Shown here one piece after another: positions 1 through 8,960 of a stretch of 64,000 nt of DNA. Position numbers and translations under genes: made by a program. Origin of the DNA: Bacillus taeanensis (GTDB lineage: Bacteria; Bacillota; Bacilli; Bacillales; UBA6769); assembly GCF_003318295.1 (NCBI RefSeq), contig NZ_QOCW01000019.1:1-64000 (forward strand). Direction: 5' to 3'. The notes beneath the pieces are model-generated. The model saw only the letters and a list, made by a program, of their open reading frames with translations. It had not been told where the DNA came from and did no database searches. Positions within the stretch are counted from its first letter, which is position 1. Each line of letters starts with the position of its first letter.

Positions 1-156
1 ATGTGGAAATGGTTAAAAGGAAGCGTCATCGCCAATTGTTTCTATCAAAATCGAGCTGAAATCTGTTCTGCCGTTGATGAATTTGTACGTTTCATTCAGG
101 ATGTTCCTCAACAAGTACTAAAAAGAATTAGCGATATTCATATGTCGATAAATTAA
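1..156 (+). pseudogene. IS630-family transposase, C-terminal remnant
   Basis: The first 51 codons of the window read in frame to a TAA and resemble the C-terminal tail of IS630-type DDE transposases: the WKWLK stretch that follows the catalytic glutamate, then an amphipathic helix with repeated aromatic residues (DEFVRFIQDVP). The catalytic DDE core would lie upstream of the window, so I cannot tell whether the complete gene exists there. Nothing between 157 and 375 looks like a matching inverted repeat. The family call rests on the tail alone. Confidence 0.6.
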
Positions 157-375
157 CCTGAACTTATATATTTCAAAATACCCTAGCACAATTTCATGGA
201 AGACCTGAATTAGTAGAACAAATGAATTGAGAGAACTGCTGTAAAATATAGTTATTTCTTACTGAAAAATCAGGTGACTTTTCTTGAATTTCTGTAGAGA
301 ATGGATATTCAAGAACGATCTTCCATCTTCCATTAAATGACGCATTGCTTTAATATGGAATGCGCCTAGCAGGAT

Positions 376-1170
376 TTAAAAAGTTTCCTCCTTATTCTCC
401 TTATTATGTTTTTTAATAAACTGACTAATTATTTTATTTAATTCATTCGACGCTTTTGTAGGAATACGATGGTTTACATTTTCAATGAAATATAATTCGT
501 TACATGGTAATTTCTCATGTAATAGTTTGGCATAATAATGAAATTGTTTATCCTTCTTCCCATAGACCAGTATAGTTGGAAGATTGATGTTACCTAGCTG
601 ATAGGTACTATTATAGTGCAAACTATAATGGTAGTACTGCTCGATGTTTCTGGCATCTCCTTTTTGAGCAGCTGTAAACATCTTTTTGAACAGCTTTGGA
701 GTATTTGAGTTACTCCAGGATATAGACCACGCCAAAACAGGCACAGCTCCAGCCTTAGCAAGCTTTATTCCAAAAGAAATCTTCTTCTTTAGATGCGCAT
801 CACTTACTTCAGACATTCCGCTGATTAGAATCCCTCCTAAAGCTCGGTCTACAGAAGTCAGCAAAAATTCCAATACAATAGATGCCCCGGTAGAATAGCC
901 GCAAATAAATGCTTTTTTAACTCCCAAATGATTCAATAATAATTTTATATCATCAACAATAAGAGGATAGGTTATTGGCTTGTTTGAATAATCACTTCTT
1001 CCGTGACCTCTAATGTCAAAAGTAATTACTTGAAAATTACGCGATAATTCCTCTATTTGGTATTCGAAATTAACAGAAGTAAGTACAGGCGGGTGAATAA
1101 AAACAATAGGAATCCCTTTTCCCTTAACAGTAAAATATAGGCTAGTCCCATTAACATCCAACATTGGCAT
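376..1170 (-). CDS. Alpha/beta-hydrolase fold protein
   Basis: A 264-residue cytoplasmic alpha/beta hydrolase with no signal peptide. Visible motifs are the oxyanion-loop region (VFIHPP), the RGHGRS motif, the nucleophile elbow GYSTG with its serine, and a C-terminal catalytic histidine in NVNHR. The acid is probably the aspartate in YGKKDKQ. The frame stays open to a GTG at 1182, but I start at the ATG at 1170 because a GAGGTG ribosome binding site lies nine bases before it. The gene stands alone, facing away from the next genes. Substrate cannot be predicted: esterases, lactonases and C-C hydrolases share this architecture. Confidence 0.85.
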   Translation of the reverse strand: MPMLDVNGTSLYFTVKGKGIPIVFIHPPVLTSVNFEYQIEELSRNFQVITFDIRGHGRSDYSNKPITYPLIVDDIKLLLNHLGVKKAFICGYSTGASIVLEFLLTSVDRALGGILISGMSEVSDAHLKKKISFGIKLAKAGAVPVLAWSISWSNSNTPKLFKKMFTAAQKGDARNIEQYYHYSLHYNSTYQLGNINLPTILVYGKKDKQFHYYAKLLHEKLPCNELYFIENVNHRIPTKASNELNKIISQFIKKHNKENKEETF

Positions 1171-1564
1171 GTATTTAATCACCTCAAGTTATTAAAAAAA
1201 TTAATCCATTTGTTATAAAAGGATAATATAAATCGGTTCATAATATACAATAAATCATTATAGAACATTTCTTTACTTGAAGATTTTCATCTTTCTATAC
1301 AGACCAAAAATAACAATATATTACAACCTTTTTTTAGACATCGACCATTTTAATCAGTTAAGTTTTTAATATTATTCTATTGTCAGATTTTAAATATACA
1401 AAAGTTCCTTAAAGAATGTTTTGGTGAGGTTCCTTAGTATAAGAAAATGTCACTTTGTTATTCACATATTTAATAATATTGTTGAAATGGTACAGTACCC
1501 TTTCAGATAATTTTTGAATGGATGCTTTTAATGCAATTACAAAAACGAGGTGAAGGCATTAAAA
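1171..1564. other. Intergenic region without recognisable genes
   Basis: A very AT-rich stretch between divergent genes. I see no ORF with a ribosome binding site and no structured RNA. It presumably holds the promoters for the hydrolase (minus) and for the small cysteine-pair protein (plus); only the GAGGTGAAGG ribosome binding site before 1565 is clear. Confidence 0.4.
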
Positions 1565-1717
1565 ATGGAAAAAGATAACCGAAATAGTAAAGCGTGTGAG
1601 TATTGTGGTAAGGTTGGAATGAATCAATTTAAAAGAATTAAAGTGAATGAAGCGACTATCCATTATTATTGCAGTCATTGTTTAGAGTTTGTTAGAAAAG
1701 TTAAAAGTAAGGAATGA
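1565..1717 (+). CDS. Small CxxC/CxxC putative zinc-ribbon protein
   Basis: A 50-codon ORF preceded by a strong ribosome binding site (AGGTGAAGG, eight bases before the ATG). Two cysteine pairs, CEYC near residue 12 and CSHC near residue 38, are separated by a basic stretch, which suggests a single zinc-ribbon or zinc-finger module. A strong stem-loop with a T run follows at 1763. It is too short for most gene finders but has the hallmarks of a real gene: start signal, terminator and paired cysteines. I do not recognise a named family. Nucleic-acid binding or metal sequestration are only possibilities. Confidence 0.6.
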   Translation: MEKDNRNSKACEYCGKVGMNQFKRIKVNEATIHYYCSHCLEFVRKVKSKE

Positions 1718-1762
1718 ATTTAAATTAATGGAGTAATAAAGTTTTTTATATTTTACAGCTTT

Positions 1763-1797
1763 ATGTCTCTCAATAGAAATGAGAGACATATTTTTTT
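1763..1797 (+). terminator. Rho-independent terminator
   Basis: Ten-base stem ATGTCTCTCA / TGAGAGACAT with a seven-base loop, followed directly by a run of T residues. It ends the transcript of the small cysteine-pair gene at 1565. Confidence 0.85.
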
Positions 1798-1873
1798 GTA
1801 TTAAAAGAGTAAAAATTTGCAAAATGTATATATTAAAACTGTTTTCACTTTAACAATGTAAGGAGGTTAAATA

Positions 1874-2161
1874 ATGAAACAGAAAGTAATGTTCTTAATC
1901 ATGTCGGCTCTTCTTTCATTAAGTATGTTATCTGCATGTAATTTAGATAACAATAATGAAATAAATGATCCTGAGGATGTGAACTATGAACCAGTTCGCT
2001 ATGACCGTACTAACGATAGAGAGATTGACACCAGAGGTGCAGATTTAGATACGGACCCTCGAAATGTACGTGATCGACAAGAGCCTGATACACCATTTAA
2101 TATGGATGAAGAAGAACCAGATTTAGATGAAGAACCATCAGAAGAACGACGTGGTTGGTAA
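1874..2161 (+). CDS. Small acidic lipoprotein of unknown function
   Basis: A 95-residue protein with a lipoprotein signal peptide: basic n-region, hydrophobic core and lipobox LSAC, lipidated cysteine at residue 22. An AAGGAGG ribosome binding site precedes the ATG. The mature part is hydrophilic and very rich in Asp, Glu and Arg with many Pro, so it is probably disordered and tethered to the outer face of the membrane. It sits alone between two terminators. Such short lipoproteins are common in Bacillaceae, several of them spore-associated, but nothing here shows that role. Confidence 0.75.
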   Translation: MKQKVMFLIMSALLSLSMLSACNLDNNNEINDPEDVNYEPVRYDRTNDREIDTRGADLDTDPRNVRDRQEPDTPFNMDEEEPDLDEEPSEERRGW

Positions 2162-2262
2162 TTGTGTATAACGTCTTTCTCAATTGAAATTTATAGTTAA
2201 TATAGAGAGGAAAGAAGTACTTAAAAGAAAAGTACAAATTCTTTAAACTTCATTCTCCCTCT

Positions 2263-2298
2263 AAAAAAATTCCTGTAATTTAGTACAGGAATTTTTTT
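2263..2298 (+). terminator. Rho-independent terminator (bidirectional-looking)
   Basis: Fifteen-base stem with arms containing ATTCCTGTA and TACAGGAAT, a six-base loop, an A run before and a T run after. It lies about 100 bases downstream of the small lipoprotein gene. Confidence 0.85.
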
Positions 2299-2503
2299 AT
2301 GTATAAATCGGTTAATCGATCTGTTTAATCGTGAAACCTGCTATAAAGATTATTGTACCGTGTTTTCACAATAATAAAGTAAACTCCATTATAAAAGGTT
2401 GACTGCTTCTGGGTATGGATACCCATAAATTTACAATGAAATATGCTGTTATTATTAGTTATATTGCAAATCCTATTCTAGAATAAATCTAGTAGAGGTG
2501 TAG

Positions 2504-3655
2504 ATGGTGGAAAAGAAAGTGTTGATATTATCGGAGGCCGTTGGTAATGGTCATACAAAAGCTGCAGAAGCGCTAATGCAAGGGATTTCTAATCTTGATC
2601 CTTCTATCCATACAGAAATTTTAGAGGTTGGGCAGACACTTCATCCTATTACCACGAAGCTGTTCGTTAATTCTTATCTCAAAATGATCATTTTGTCTCC
2701 TCCATTATGGAGAAAAATATATGACTATAAGCAAAACAAGCCTCTTTCCAAATGGAAGAAATTTATTATTCATCAACTGTTTCACCGCAAAATTGAAGTT
2801 CTCCTTGATAAGGAAAAGCCAAACCTTATCATCTGTACGCATCCATTTACCAGCTCATCTATATCTCGATTAAAGAGACTAGGTTATCGGTTTACTTTTT
2901 GCACAGTGATAACCGATTTTCATGTTCATGGAGCATGGGTTCATTCTGAAGTAGATATTTACTTGGTATCGAGTGAGGATGTGTATCATCAATTAATACA
3001 GATGGGAATACCTAAAAGTCGTATTGCCGTTACAGGGATGCCTATAAGACCTAATTTTTGGATCAAGAAAAATAAACAGGAAATGAGAAAAAAATTAAAA
3101 TTAAAGAATATTCCTTCTGTCATGATCATGGGAGGAGGATTGGGTTTAGGTGGAATCAAAGGGCTCGCTCATGCTCTTTTAAAATGGAAAGAAAAACTTC
3201 AAATCATAGTATGTACAGGGAACAACCAAGCACTGAGAAGTGCTTTGTTACGAAATGAAAAGTTTCATCATCCTCATGTCTGTATTTTAGGGTTTGTTAA
3301 TTTCATTGACGAGTGGATGGAAGCTGCTGATTTACTCATTACAAAGCCAGGTGGATTAACCTGTTTTGAGGCATTATCAAAAGGGATCCCTATGTATATA
3401 TATCGACCAATTGCCGGTCATGAAGAAAAAAATTGCGACTTTTTAGTAAATAATCATTTGGCTGTAAAAATTGATGATACGAATACAATTGATCGTTTGA
3501 TTCAAAAGTTACTCTTCTCCCCCCAAGAGATGAAATTTTTGAACAATAGAATAAAGGAATTTCAAGAAAACATAAATCCACTGGCAAGTGCTGAATTTAT
3601 TACGAACCTCCTTTTTCAACAAGATGATTTGAGTGATGTTCGATACGAAAAATAA
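2504..3655 (+). CDS. GT28/MGDG-synthase-type glycosyltransferase (diacylglycerol glycosyltransferase-like)
   Basis: A 383-residue glycosyltransferase of the family that includes UgtP and plant MGDG synthases, which move a sugar from a nucleotide donor onto diacylglycerol at the inner face of the membrane. The N-terminal domain opens with VLILSEAVGNGHTKAAEAL, the family's glycine-rich acceptor loop. The C-terminal domain has the GGGLGLGG loop near residue 205 and the donor-binding motif TKPGGLTCFEA near residue 285. The start ATG follows a GTAGAGGTG site. It lies upstream of a cardiolipin synthase, which fits a role in membrane lipid composition. Whether the product is a glucolipid or another glycolipid is not visible. 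Confidence 0.8.
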   Translation: MVEKKVLILSEAVGNGHTKAAEALMQGISNLDPSIHTEILEVGQTLHPITTKLFVNSYLKMIILSPPLWRKIYDYKQNKPLSKWKKFIIHQLFHRKIEVLLDKEKPNLIICTHPFTSSSISRLKRLGYRFTFCTVITDFHVHGAWVHSEVDIYLVSSEDVYHQLIQMGIPKSRIAVTGMPIRPNFWIKKNKQEMRKKLKLKNIPSVMIMGGGLGLGGIKGLAHALLKWKEKLQIIVCTGNNQALRSALLRNEKFHHPHVCILGFVNFIDEWMEAADLLITKPGGLTCFEALSKGIPMYIYRPIAGHEEKNCDFLVNNHLAVKIDDTNTIDRLIQKLLFSPQEMKFLNNRIKEFQENINPLASAEFITNLLFQQDDLSDVRYEK

Positions 3656-3921
3656 ATAAACATAGAGTTGTCCTAGGACGATGGAAGAAGTTTATTTAAA
3701 TCTCAATTTAAATGAACAAATTGGAGCTATTTAGTGATTATTGTAATAAAATGATTGATTTAGTAGTTCTTACATACTTTTGATGAAAACATATGAGAAG
3801 AAGTAATAAAAAGTGAGATCATTACTAAAAGTGCGTAAGAACCTTAAAATTAAATTTTTTCATGAACAAACCATTCTGATTATACTATTAGTACTCATAA
3901 TTTTTTGGAGAGGGTTTCATT

Positions 3922-5370
3922 ATGCATATTACTTCCTTATTTCTTGGACTAGTTATTGTATTGAATATTTTTTTTGCGATTATTGTTATTTTTCGGGAAA
4001 GACGAGATGCTAGTTCCTCATGGGCTTGGTTATTGGTTCTGTTTTTTATTCCTGTACTCGGATTTGTTTTATATCTCCTTTTTGGACAAAATCTCAGCCG
4101 TCATAATCTCTTTCAATGGGAGGGTCGTAAAAAGATTGAAAGCGAAAAAATGTTAGAAATACAATTAGCTCAGCTTAGTTCTCAGCAATTCCGATTTCGT
4201 AATCAAGCAGTAAGAAACAGTAAAGATTTAATATATATGCATTTGATGAACAATGCTGCTGTCTTAACTGAAGACAATTCAGTGGAATTGTTTGTAGATG
4301 GTCAAAAGAAGTTTAACGCGTTGTTTAAAGATATCGAAGGGGCAAAGGACCATATTCATTTGCAATATTATATTATCAAGAAAGACGAGCTTGGTAAAAA
4401 ACTTATAGAAGTTCTAACTAGGAAAGCAAAAGAAGGGATTAAAGTACGTGTTTTATATGATGAACTAGGTTCGAGAAGATTAACTAAACGATTTTTCAAA
4501 GAATTTCGTGGAGCTGGTGGTGAGGTGAGCGTTTTTTTTCCTTCCAAATTCCGCCTCATCAATCTACGATTAAATTATCGAAATCATCGTAAGTTAGTTA
4601 TTATTGACGGGAAAATTGGTTATGTAGGCGGTTTTAACGTTGGCAATGAATACCTTGGCTTAGATCAGAAATTTGGATATTGGCGAGATACACATTTAAG
4701 GATACAGGGAACAGCTGTTCATGCGATTCAGACCCGTTTTATTCTCGATTGGAATCAGGCATCTCATTGTCATGATATTAGCTATATTCCAAATCACTTC
4801 CCAGGAGATATTTCTCAAGGAAATGTCGGAATGCAAATTGTTACAAGTGGACCTGATTCTGAATGGGAACATATAAAAAATGGATACATAAAAATGATCT
4901 CATCAGCCAAAAAATCTGTCCTCATCCAAACGCCTTACTTTATTCCAGATGCGAGTTTATTAGATGCTCTCCGAATTGCATGTTTATCAGGCGTTGAGGT
5001 GAAAATTATGATTCCTAACAAACCGGATCATATGTTTGTATATTGGTCAACTCTTTCCTATAGTGGTGAATTACTTAAGGCTGGGGCAACGATCTATATA
5101 TATGACAATGGTTTTATTCATGCCAAAACCATTATTGTAGATGAAAAAATATCATCTGTTGGAACAGCGAATATTGATGTAAGAAGCTTTAAATTAGATT
5201 TTGAGGTGAATGCTTTTCTATATGATCAGGAAATTGCTCAAAGATTGACCAAAACATTTAACGAGGATGTAAATGTGTCTAGGGAGCTCACCCTTGAACA
5301 GTATCAACAACGTTCACTATGGATACATTTTAAAGAATCGATATCTAGGTTATTATCCCCTATCTTATAA
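3922..5370 (+). CDS. cls: Cardiolipin synthase (phospholipase D superfamily)
   Basis: A 482-residue membrane enzyme that condenses two phosphatidylglycerols into cardiolipin and glycerol. Two N-terminal transmembrane helices (residues 1-60, the PLDc_N region) precede two phospholipase D domains, each with an HKD motif: HRKLVIID near residue 223 and HAKTIIVDE near residue 400. Length matches bacterial Cls (about 480-510). The ATG at 3922 has a GGAGAGGG site before it; longer overlapping frames upstream are not supported. Bacillaceae usually have several Cls paralogues, so this may be an accessory copy. Confidence 0.93.
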   Translation: MHITSLFLGLVIVLNIFFAIIVIFRERRDASSSWAWLLVLFFIPVLGFVLYLLFGQNLSRHNLFQWEGRKKIESEKMLEIQLAQLSSQQFRFRNQAVRNSKDLIYMHLMNNAAVLTEDNSVELFVDGQKKFNALFKDIEGAKDHIHLQYYIIKKDELGKKLIEVLTRKAKEGIKVRVLYDELGSRRLTKRFFKEFRGAGGEVSVFFPSKFRLINLRLNYRNHRKLVIIDGKIGYVGGFNVGNEYLGLDQKFGYWRDTHLRIQGTAVHAIQTRFILDWNQASHCHDISYIPNHFPGDISQGNVGMQIVTSGPDSEWEHIKNGYIKMISSAKKSVLIQTPYFIPDASLLDALRIACLSGVEVKIMIPNKPDHMFVYWSTLSYSGELLKAGATIYIYDNGFIHAKTIIVDEKISSVGTANIDVRSFKLDFEVNAFLYDQEIAQRLTKTFNEDVNVSRELTLEQYQQRSLWIHFKESISRLLSPIL

Positions 5371-5949
5371 AAGTAACAGATACTATTCTGAAAGTGTAAA
5401 AAACATATCTGTATTAGGGGGGCGCCATTTTCGGTTGTTCGTACGTTAAAACTAATTATGCCAATGCCTCGCATAATTTTTTGTAAATAATGTTTCGCTC
5501 TTTTACTCTTTGCATAGTAAATTTGCGTAAAACGACAATCCTGTTCTCCTTAATCTACTCAAATTTGTTTAAAGATGAGTATGTTGTACAGAATTAAGTG
5601 GTCACCCCCTCAAATGAAGGGGACACTTTTTTCAACTGATTAGGGTCAAATACAATGTAACTTTCTTTTTTTACACACAAGTTCCTTTTCTTCCATGTTT
5701 TCCACGGTAAAAACAGCATAATAACCCCTAATATCTTTCGTAATGAAAAGCGTCTTCAGCTTTTCATTTTCAGCTACAATCATCTATTAGTAGAGGTGAT
5801 TTATCAAAGTTGAAAGATCAACTTTTCCGTTTCTCATTAATTCAATCGCAACTTCTAGTGCTTTCATCTTCTTTTCTTGATACTCTTCAGTACTATAGGC
5901 AAATCTTCCTTGTTTAATGTTAAGCTTAACAATTACTAGATATATTAGA
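5371..5949. other. Intergenic region with degenerate minus-strand coding traces
   Basis: Around 5600 an imperfect GC-rich hairpin (ACCCCCT / AGGGG arms) followed by a T run could be a terminator. Between about 5640 and 5940 the minus strand has two short open stretches without start signals. One, ending near 5790, contains an ALEVAIELMRNGKVDLS-like run reminiscent of the C-terminal part of zinc-type alcohol dehydrogenases. These look like decayed gene fragments, but the match is too weak to name a gene. Confidence 0.3.
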
Positions 5950-6696
5950 TCAATTATTTTTTAAAGATAGTGTTGCTTTAAACGGTAAATGGTCAGATGC
6001 GTTGGGACTTTGTGTTACCACTTCTGTTTCAACAACTTGAAAATGACGGCTGCAAAATATGTAATCTAATCTCATTCTCGGTTGAACTGATGGATAAGTC
6101 CAACCCTTTCCCTTTCCTGTTCCTGCAGCAATATGCCAAGCATCTTGCATTTCATCGGTTACTTTTTTCCACCCTCTTGATCCCGGTTTCATATTCCAAT
6201 CCCCCATAATAATAACAGGATGAGAATTCCGATGAAGCTGATGTACAATAAAATCTGTTTGCTTTTTATGAAGAAAGGGATTAAGACTTAGGTGGGTCAC
6301 ATTTATTTGGCATAACTGTTTATTTAGCTGAATGGCTGTTTCAAGTAAGGATCTTCCTTCAATGAGTCCACGGATAAAATCAAACGGATAACTCTTTTTT
6401 GTGACAATCTGATATCGAGATAAAAGGGCATTCCCATATTGACGTACTGTTGTTGAATGTTTGGGTTTTAAAGAGAGAGAGGGACTGAACGCCTGATTCA
6501 TGTTCAATTGTTTGGCAAGCCAACTGATTTGGTCTTCATAGTGACTCCGTTTAGAAAAATGTTTATCAACCTCATTAAGACCAATGATATCTGCATTACT
6601 TTTTTCAATAACTTCCGCGATTCTGTCCAAATCTAATTGTTTATCTATTCCTTTACCATGGTGGATGTTATAGGTCATGACCTTGATTTCCATCAT
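5950..6696 (-). CDS. Endonuclease/exonuclease/phosphatase (EEP) superfamily hydrolase
   Basis: A 248-residue metal-dependent phosphoester hydrolase of the DNase I/exonuclease III/sphingomyelinase fold, with no signal peptide. Family signatures appear in order: MTYNIHHG at the N-terminus, IGLNEVD (metal-binding Glu), THLSLN, MGDWNMKP (catalytic Asp and Asn), RLDYIFCS and the C-terminal SDHLPF (general base His). Two ATGs lie in tandem at 6696 and 6693 after an AAAGGAGG site; the second is better spaced. The substrate (nucleic acid, phosphoinositide-like lipid or other phosphodiester) is not resolved. The neighbouring cardiolipin synthase and phosphodiesterase make a lipid head-group substrate possible. 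Confidence 0.82.
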   Translation of the reverse strand: MMEIKVMTYNIHHGKGIDKQLDLDRIAEVIEKSNADIIGLNEVDKHFSKRSHYEDQISWLAKQLNMNQAFSPSLSLKPKHSTTVRQYGNALLSRYQIVTKKSYPFDFIRGLIEGRSLLETAIQLNKQLCQINVTHLSLNPFLHKKQTDFIVHQLHRNSHPVIIMGDWNMKPGSRGWKKVTDEMQDAWHIAAGTGKGKGWTYPSVQPRMRLDYIFCSRHFQVVETEVVTQSPNASDHLPFKATLSLKNN

Positions 6697-6921
6697 ATTT
6701 CCTCCTTTAACTCCTGCTCATTAACGTTATTTACATAAAAAAGAAAAAGGATTCCATATTAATAACTAGTAAGAGATAGATGGATTGTAAATTAATGTTA
6801 TTTTTATTCGTTTATTTAAAGAAAAAAGAAACGGAGAGGAGTAATGAATGTACTGAATCAATTATTTTATAAGAAATAAACAAATTTTATTTAAATAAAT
6901 GGCTAAAAGGATGAAGAAAAC

Positions 6922-8388
6922 ATGGATACACAAGCTAAAAAGAAACATGTTATCATGCTTATTATTGATTCCTTGATGAATCCGCCCCTGCAAGAAGCTG
7001 TTAAACAGGGAAAAGTTCCCGCACTAAGTTTTTTTATGGAACATGGACATCATTATCCAGATATCGTCAGTTCTTTTCCGACGATGTCTGTTAATATTGA
7101 CAGTACGCTTCTAACCGGTACGTATGCTGATGTTCATAAACTTCCTGGATTAGTTTGGTTTAATGATAAAGAAAAGCGCCTTATTAGCTATGGCGGCCAT
7201 ATAAGAGAGCTGATAAAACTTGGTCTTGTAAAGTCACTGAAAGATATTCTTTATCATTTAAACAATACTCACTTAAGCAAAGAAGTGAAAACTATTTATG
7301 AAGAACTCGCTGATAGAGGAAAATTATCAGCTTCGATTAACGGGCTGATGTACCGCGGGAGCACGGAGCATCTCTTAAAAATCCCCAAGTTAATAACCCT
7401 TTTTATGCCGCTTGGAAATATGACAACAAACGGACCACACTTGTTTACTTACGGAGCTTTATCTCAGCTTAGTCAATTGAACCGAAATAATCATTTTTGG
7501 CAAAAATACGGATTCAATGATAAATTTGCTGCTCAAGAATTAAAACATCTTATTCAAACAGGCAATCTTCCAGCTTTTACACTCGTTTATTTTCCGAACC
7601 ATGACCAAAGTGTCCATAAAAACGGCCCGATGGATATAAAAGGAATTGAAAAAGTAGACAGACATCTTCAAAACGTGTTAGATGCTTATGAGTCTTGGGA
7701 AGAGGCTTTACAAGATAATATTTGGATTGTGATGGGAGACAGTGGACAAGCCGCCATCTATGGAGATCGAAAAACAGCATTAATTGATTTAAAACAATTA
7801 TTCAAATCTTACCGGGTGATGAAATTAAAAGAAGGTGTACAAGAAAACGATCAAATTGTACTCGGTGTCAATGAGCGAATGGCGTTTATTTATTCTTTAG
7901 ACCTCAAGCGTTTACCGCTTGAGAATATAGCGAAAGTTTTACAAATGGACGATAGAATCGATGTGATTGCTTGGAAAAATAAAGAATATATTGATGTAAT
8001 ATCTTCTGGAAGCGATGAAAAGCTCCGTTTTAAACCTAATGGAAAATATATTGATCCGTTTGAACAATCTTGGTCTTTAACAGGTAATACAGATATTTTA
8101 GACCTTACATTAAAGAGTAATGAAGTTTTTTATGATCACTACCCGGATGCATTGGCTCGATTATACAGTGCCCTCACTTCTCATGAAGGCAATTATCTCG
8201 TTATAAATGCAAAACCAGGATTTGAATTTATTGGTGAAGGCTCTCCGACTCATGTTGGAGGGGCAAGTCATGGAGGATTGCATAAACGGGATTCGCTCGT
8301 ACCAATGATTGTGGCTGGAACCAATTCTTCTCCAAAACATTTACGAATGATCAATTTGAAAGATTGGATTTTAACGCTTATCAATTAA
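6922..8388 (+). CDS. Alkaline-phosphatase-superfamily type I phosphodiesterase/nucleotide pyrophosphatase
   Basis: A 488-residue member of the alkaline phosphatase superfamily. Metal and nucleophile sites can be followed: IDSLMNP near residue 15 (first metal Asp), FPTMS near residue 56 (nucleophile Thr), YFPNHDQSVHKNG near residue 225 (Asp and His ligands), VMGDSGQ near residue 272, and GGASHGG near residue 448 (last His). This matches type I phosphodiesterases that cleave nucleotide or lipid head-group phosphodiesters. No signal peptide or transmembrane segment is visible. It is divergent from the EEP hydrolase and completes a phosphoester-processing cluster. Substrate unknown. Confidence 0.82.
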   Translation: MDTQAKKKHVIMLIIDSLMNPPLQEAVKQGKVPALSFFMEHGHHYPDIVSSFPTMSVNIDSTLLTGTYADVHKLPGLVWFNDKEKRLISYGGHIRELIKLGLVKSLKDILYHLNNTHLSKEVKTIYEELADRGKLSASINGLMYRGSTEHLLKIPKLITLFMPLGNMTTNGPHLFTYGALSQLSQLNRNNHFWQKYGFNDKFAAQELKHLIQTGNLPAFTLVYFPNHDQSVHKNGPMDIKGIEKVDRHLQNVLDAYESWEEALQDNIWIVMGDSGQAAIYGDRKTALIDLKQLFKSYRVMKLKEGVQENDQIVLGVNERMAFIYSLDLKRLPLENIAKVLQMDDRIDVIAWKNKEYIDVISSGSDEKLRFKPNGKYIDPFEQSWSLTGNTDILDLTLKSNEVFYDHYPDALARLYSALTSHEGNYLVINAKPGFEFIGEGSPTHVGGASHGGLHKRDSLVPMIVAGTNSSPKHLRMINLKDWILTLIN

Positions 8389-8552
8389 TAAACTAGGCTC
8401 TTGCAATTTCAATTCAGTAGCTAAGTCGTTTTTACTTTTTAATAAGAGACCGTGTTCATTTCAGTAGGGTTCTTGAAAATAAGGTCGGAAATCCTAGGAA
8501 AATGAATATCCTTCACTGCCTACATGCATATGCTTACAATACAATGAGACCA

Positions 8553-8792
8553 TTATGTGTCATCAATAATCAAGAATGTAGCTGTCATTACATCTCTTTG
8601 TTTTAATCGAGATCGAGCATGTTGAATTTTCCTAATTAAGAATTGAAGACGATACCTTTCCATTCGGTTTGAACAATAGAGAGATTCATTTAAAAACGTG
8701 TCATAATTACGATATTGGCTTGTAGATCGACAAATTTGGTTAATATTCATGCGGTCATCACAAAAGTGTATAGATCTGTTAGTCCAATTCAC
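8553..8792 (-). pseudogene. Probable transposase N-terminal remnant
   Basis: A short minus-strand frame whose C-terminal half (NYDTFLNESLY, then LKQRDVMTATFLIIDDT) looks like the region leading to the first catalytic aspartates of IS4/IS701-type DDE transposases. It stops right after IDDT, the point where the catalytic core should start. There is no ribosome binding site and no continuation downstream. The rest of the 8389-8945 gap shows no other feature. Confidence 0.35.
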
Positions 8793-8960
8793 ATCGAAGC
8801 CTCTTCTAGCTCATTTAGTCACTTTCTCTCTACCTTTACTTTCATGGGATTTTTAATTTTGGTAATAATATCTATAATTTTGGAAAAATCTAAGAGAAGT
8901 GTGATTTTTGTCACTATTTTTATTTAAACAAAAAAATACATCTATGTGAGGTTAGCTGAA

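Noticed and set aside
5640-5940. Minus-strand stretch resembling the C-terminus of a zinc alcohol dehydrogenase (VAIELMRNGKVDLS)
   Set aside because: Too short, no start or ribosome binding site, and the similarity is to a common helix; not enough to call a pseudogene of a named family.
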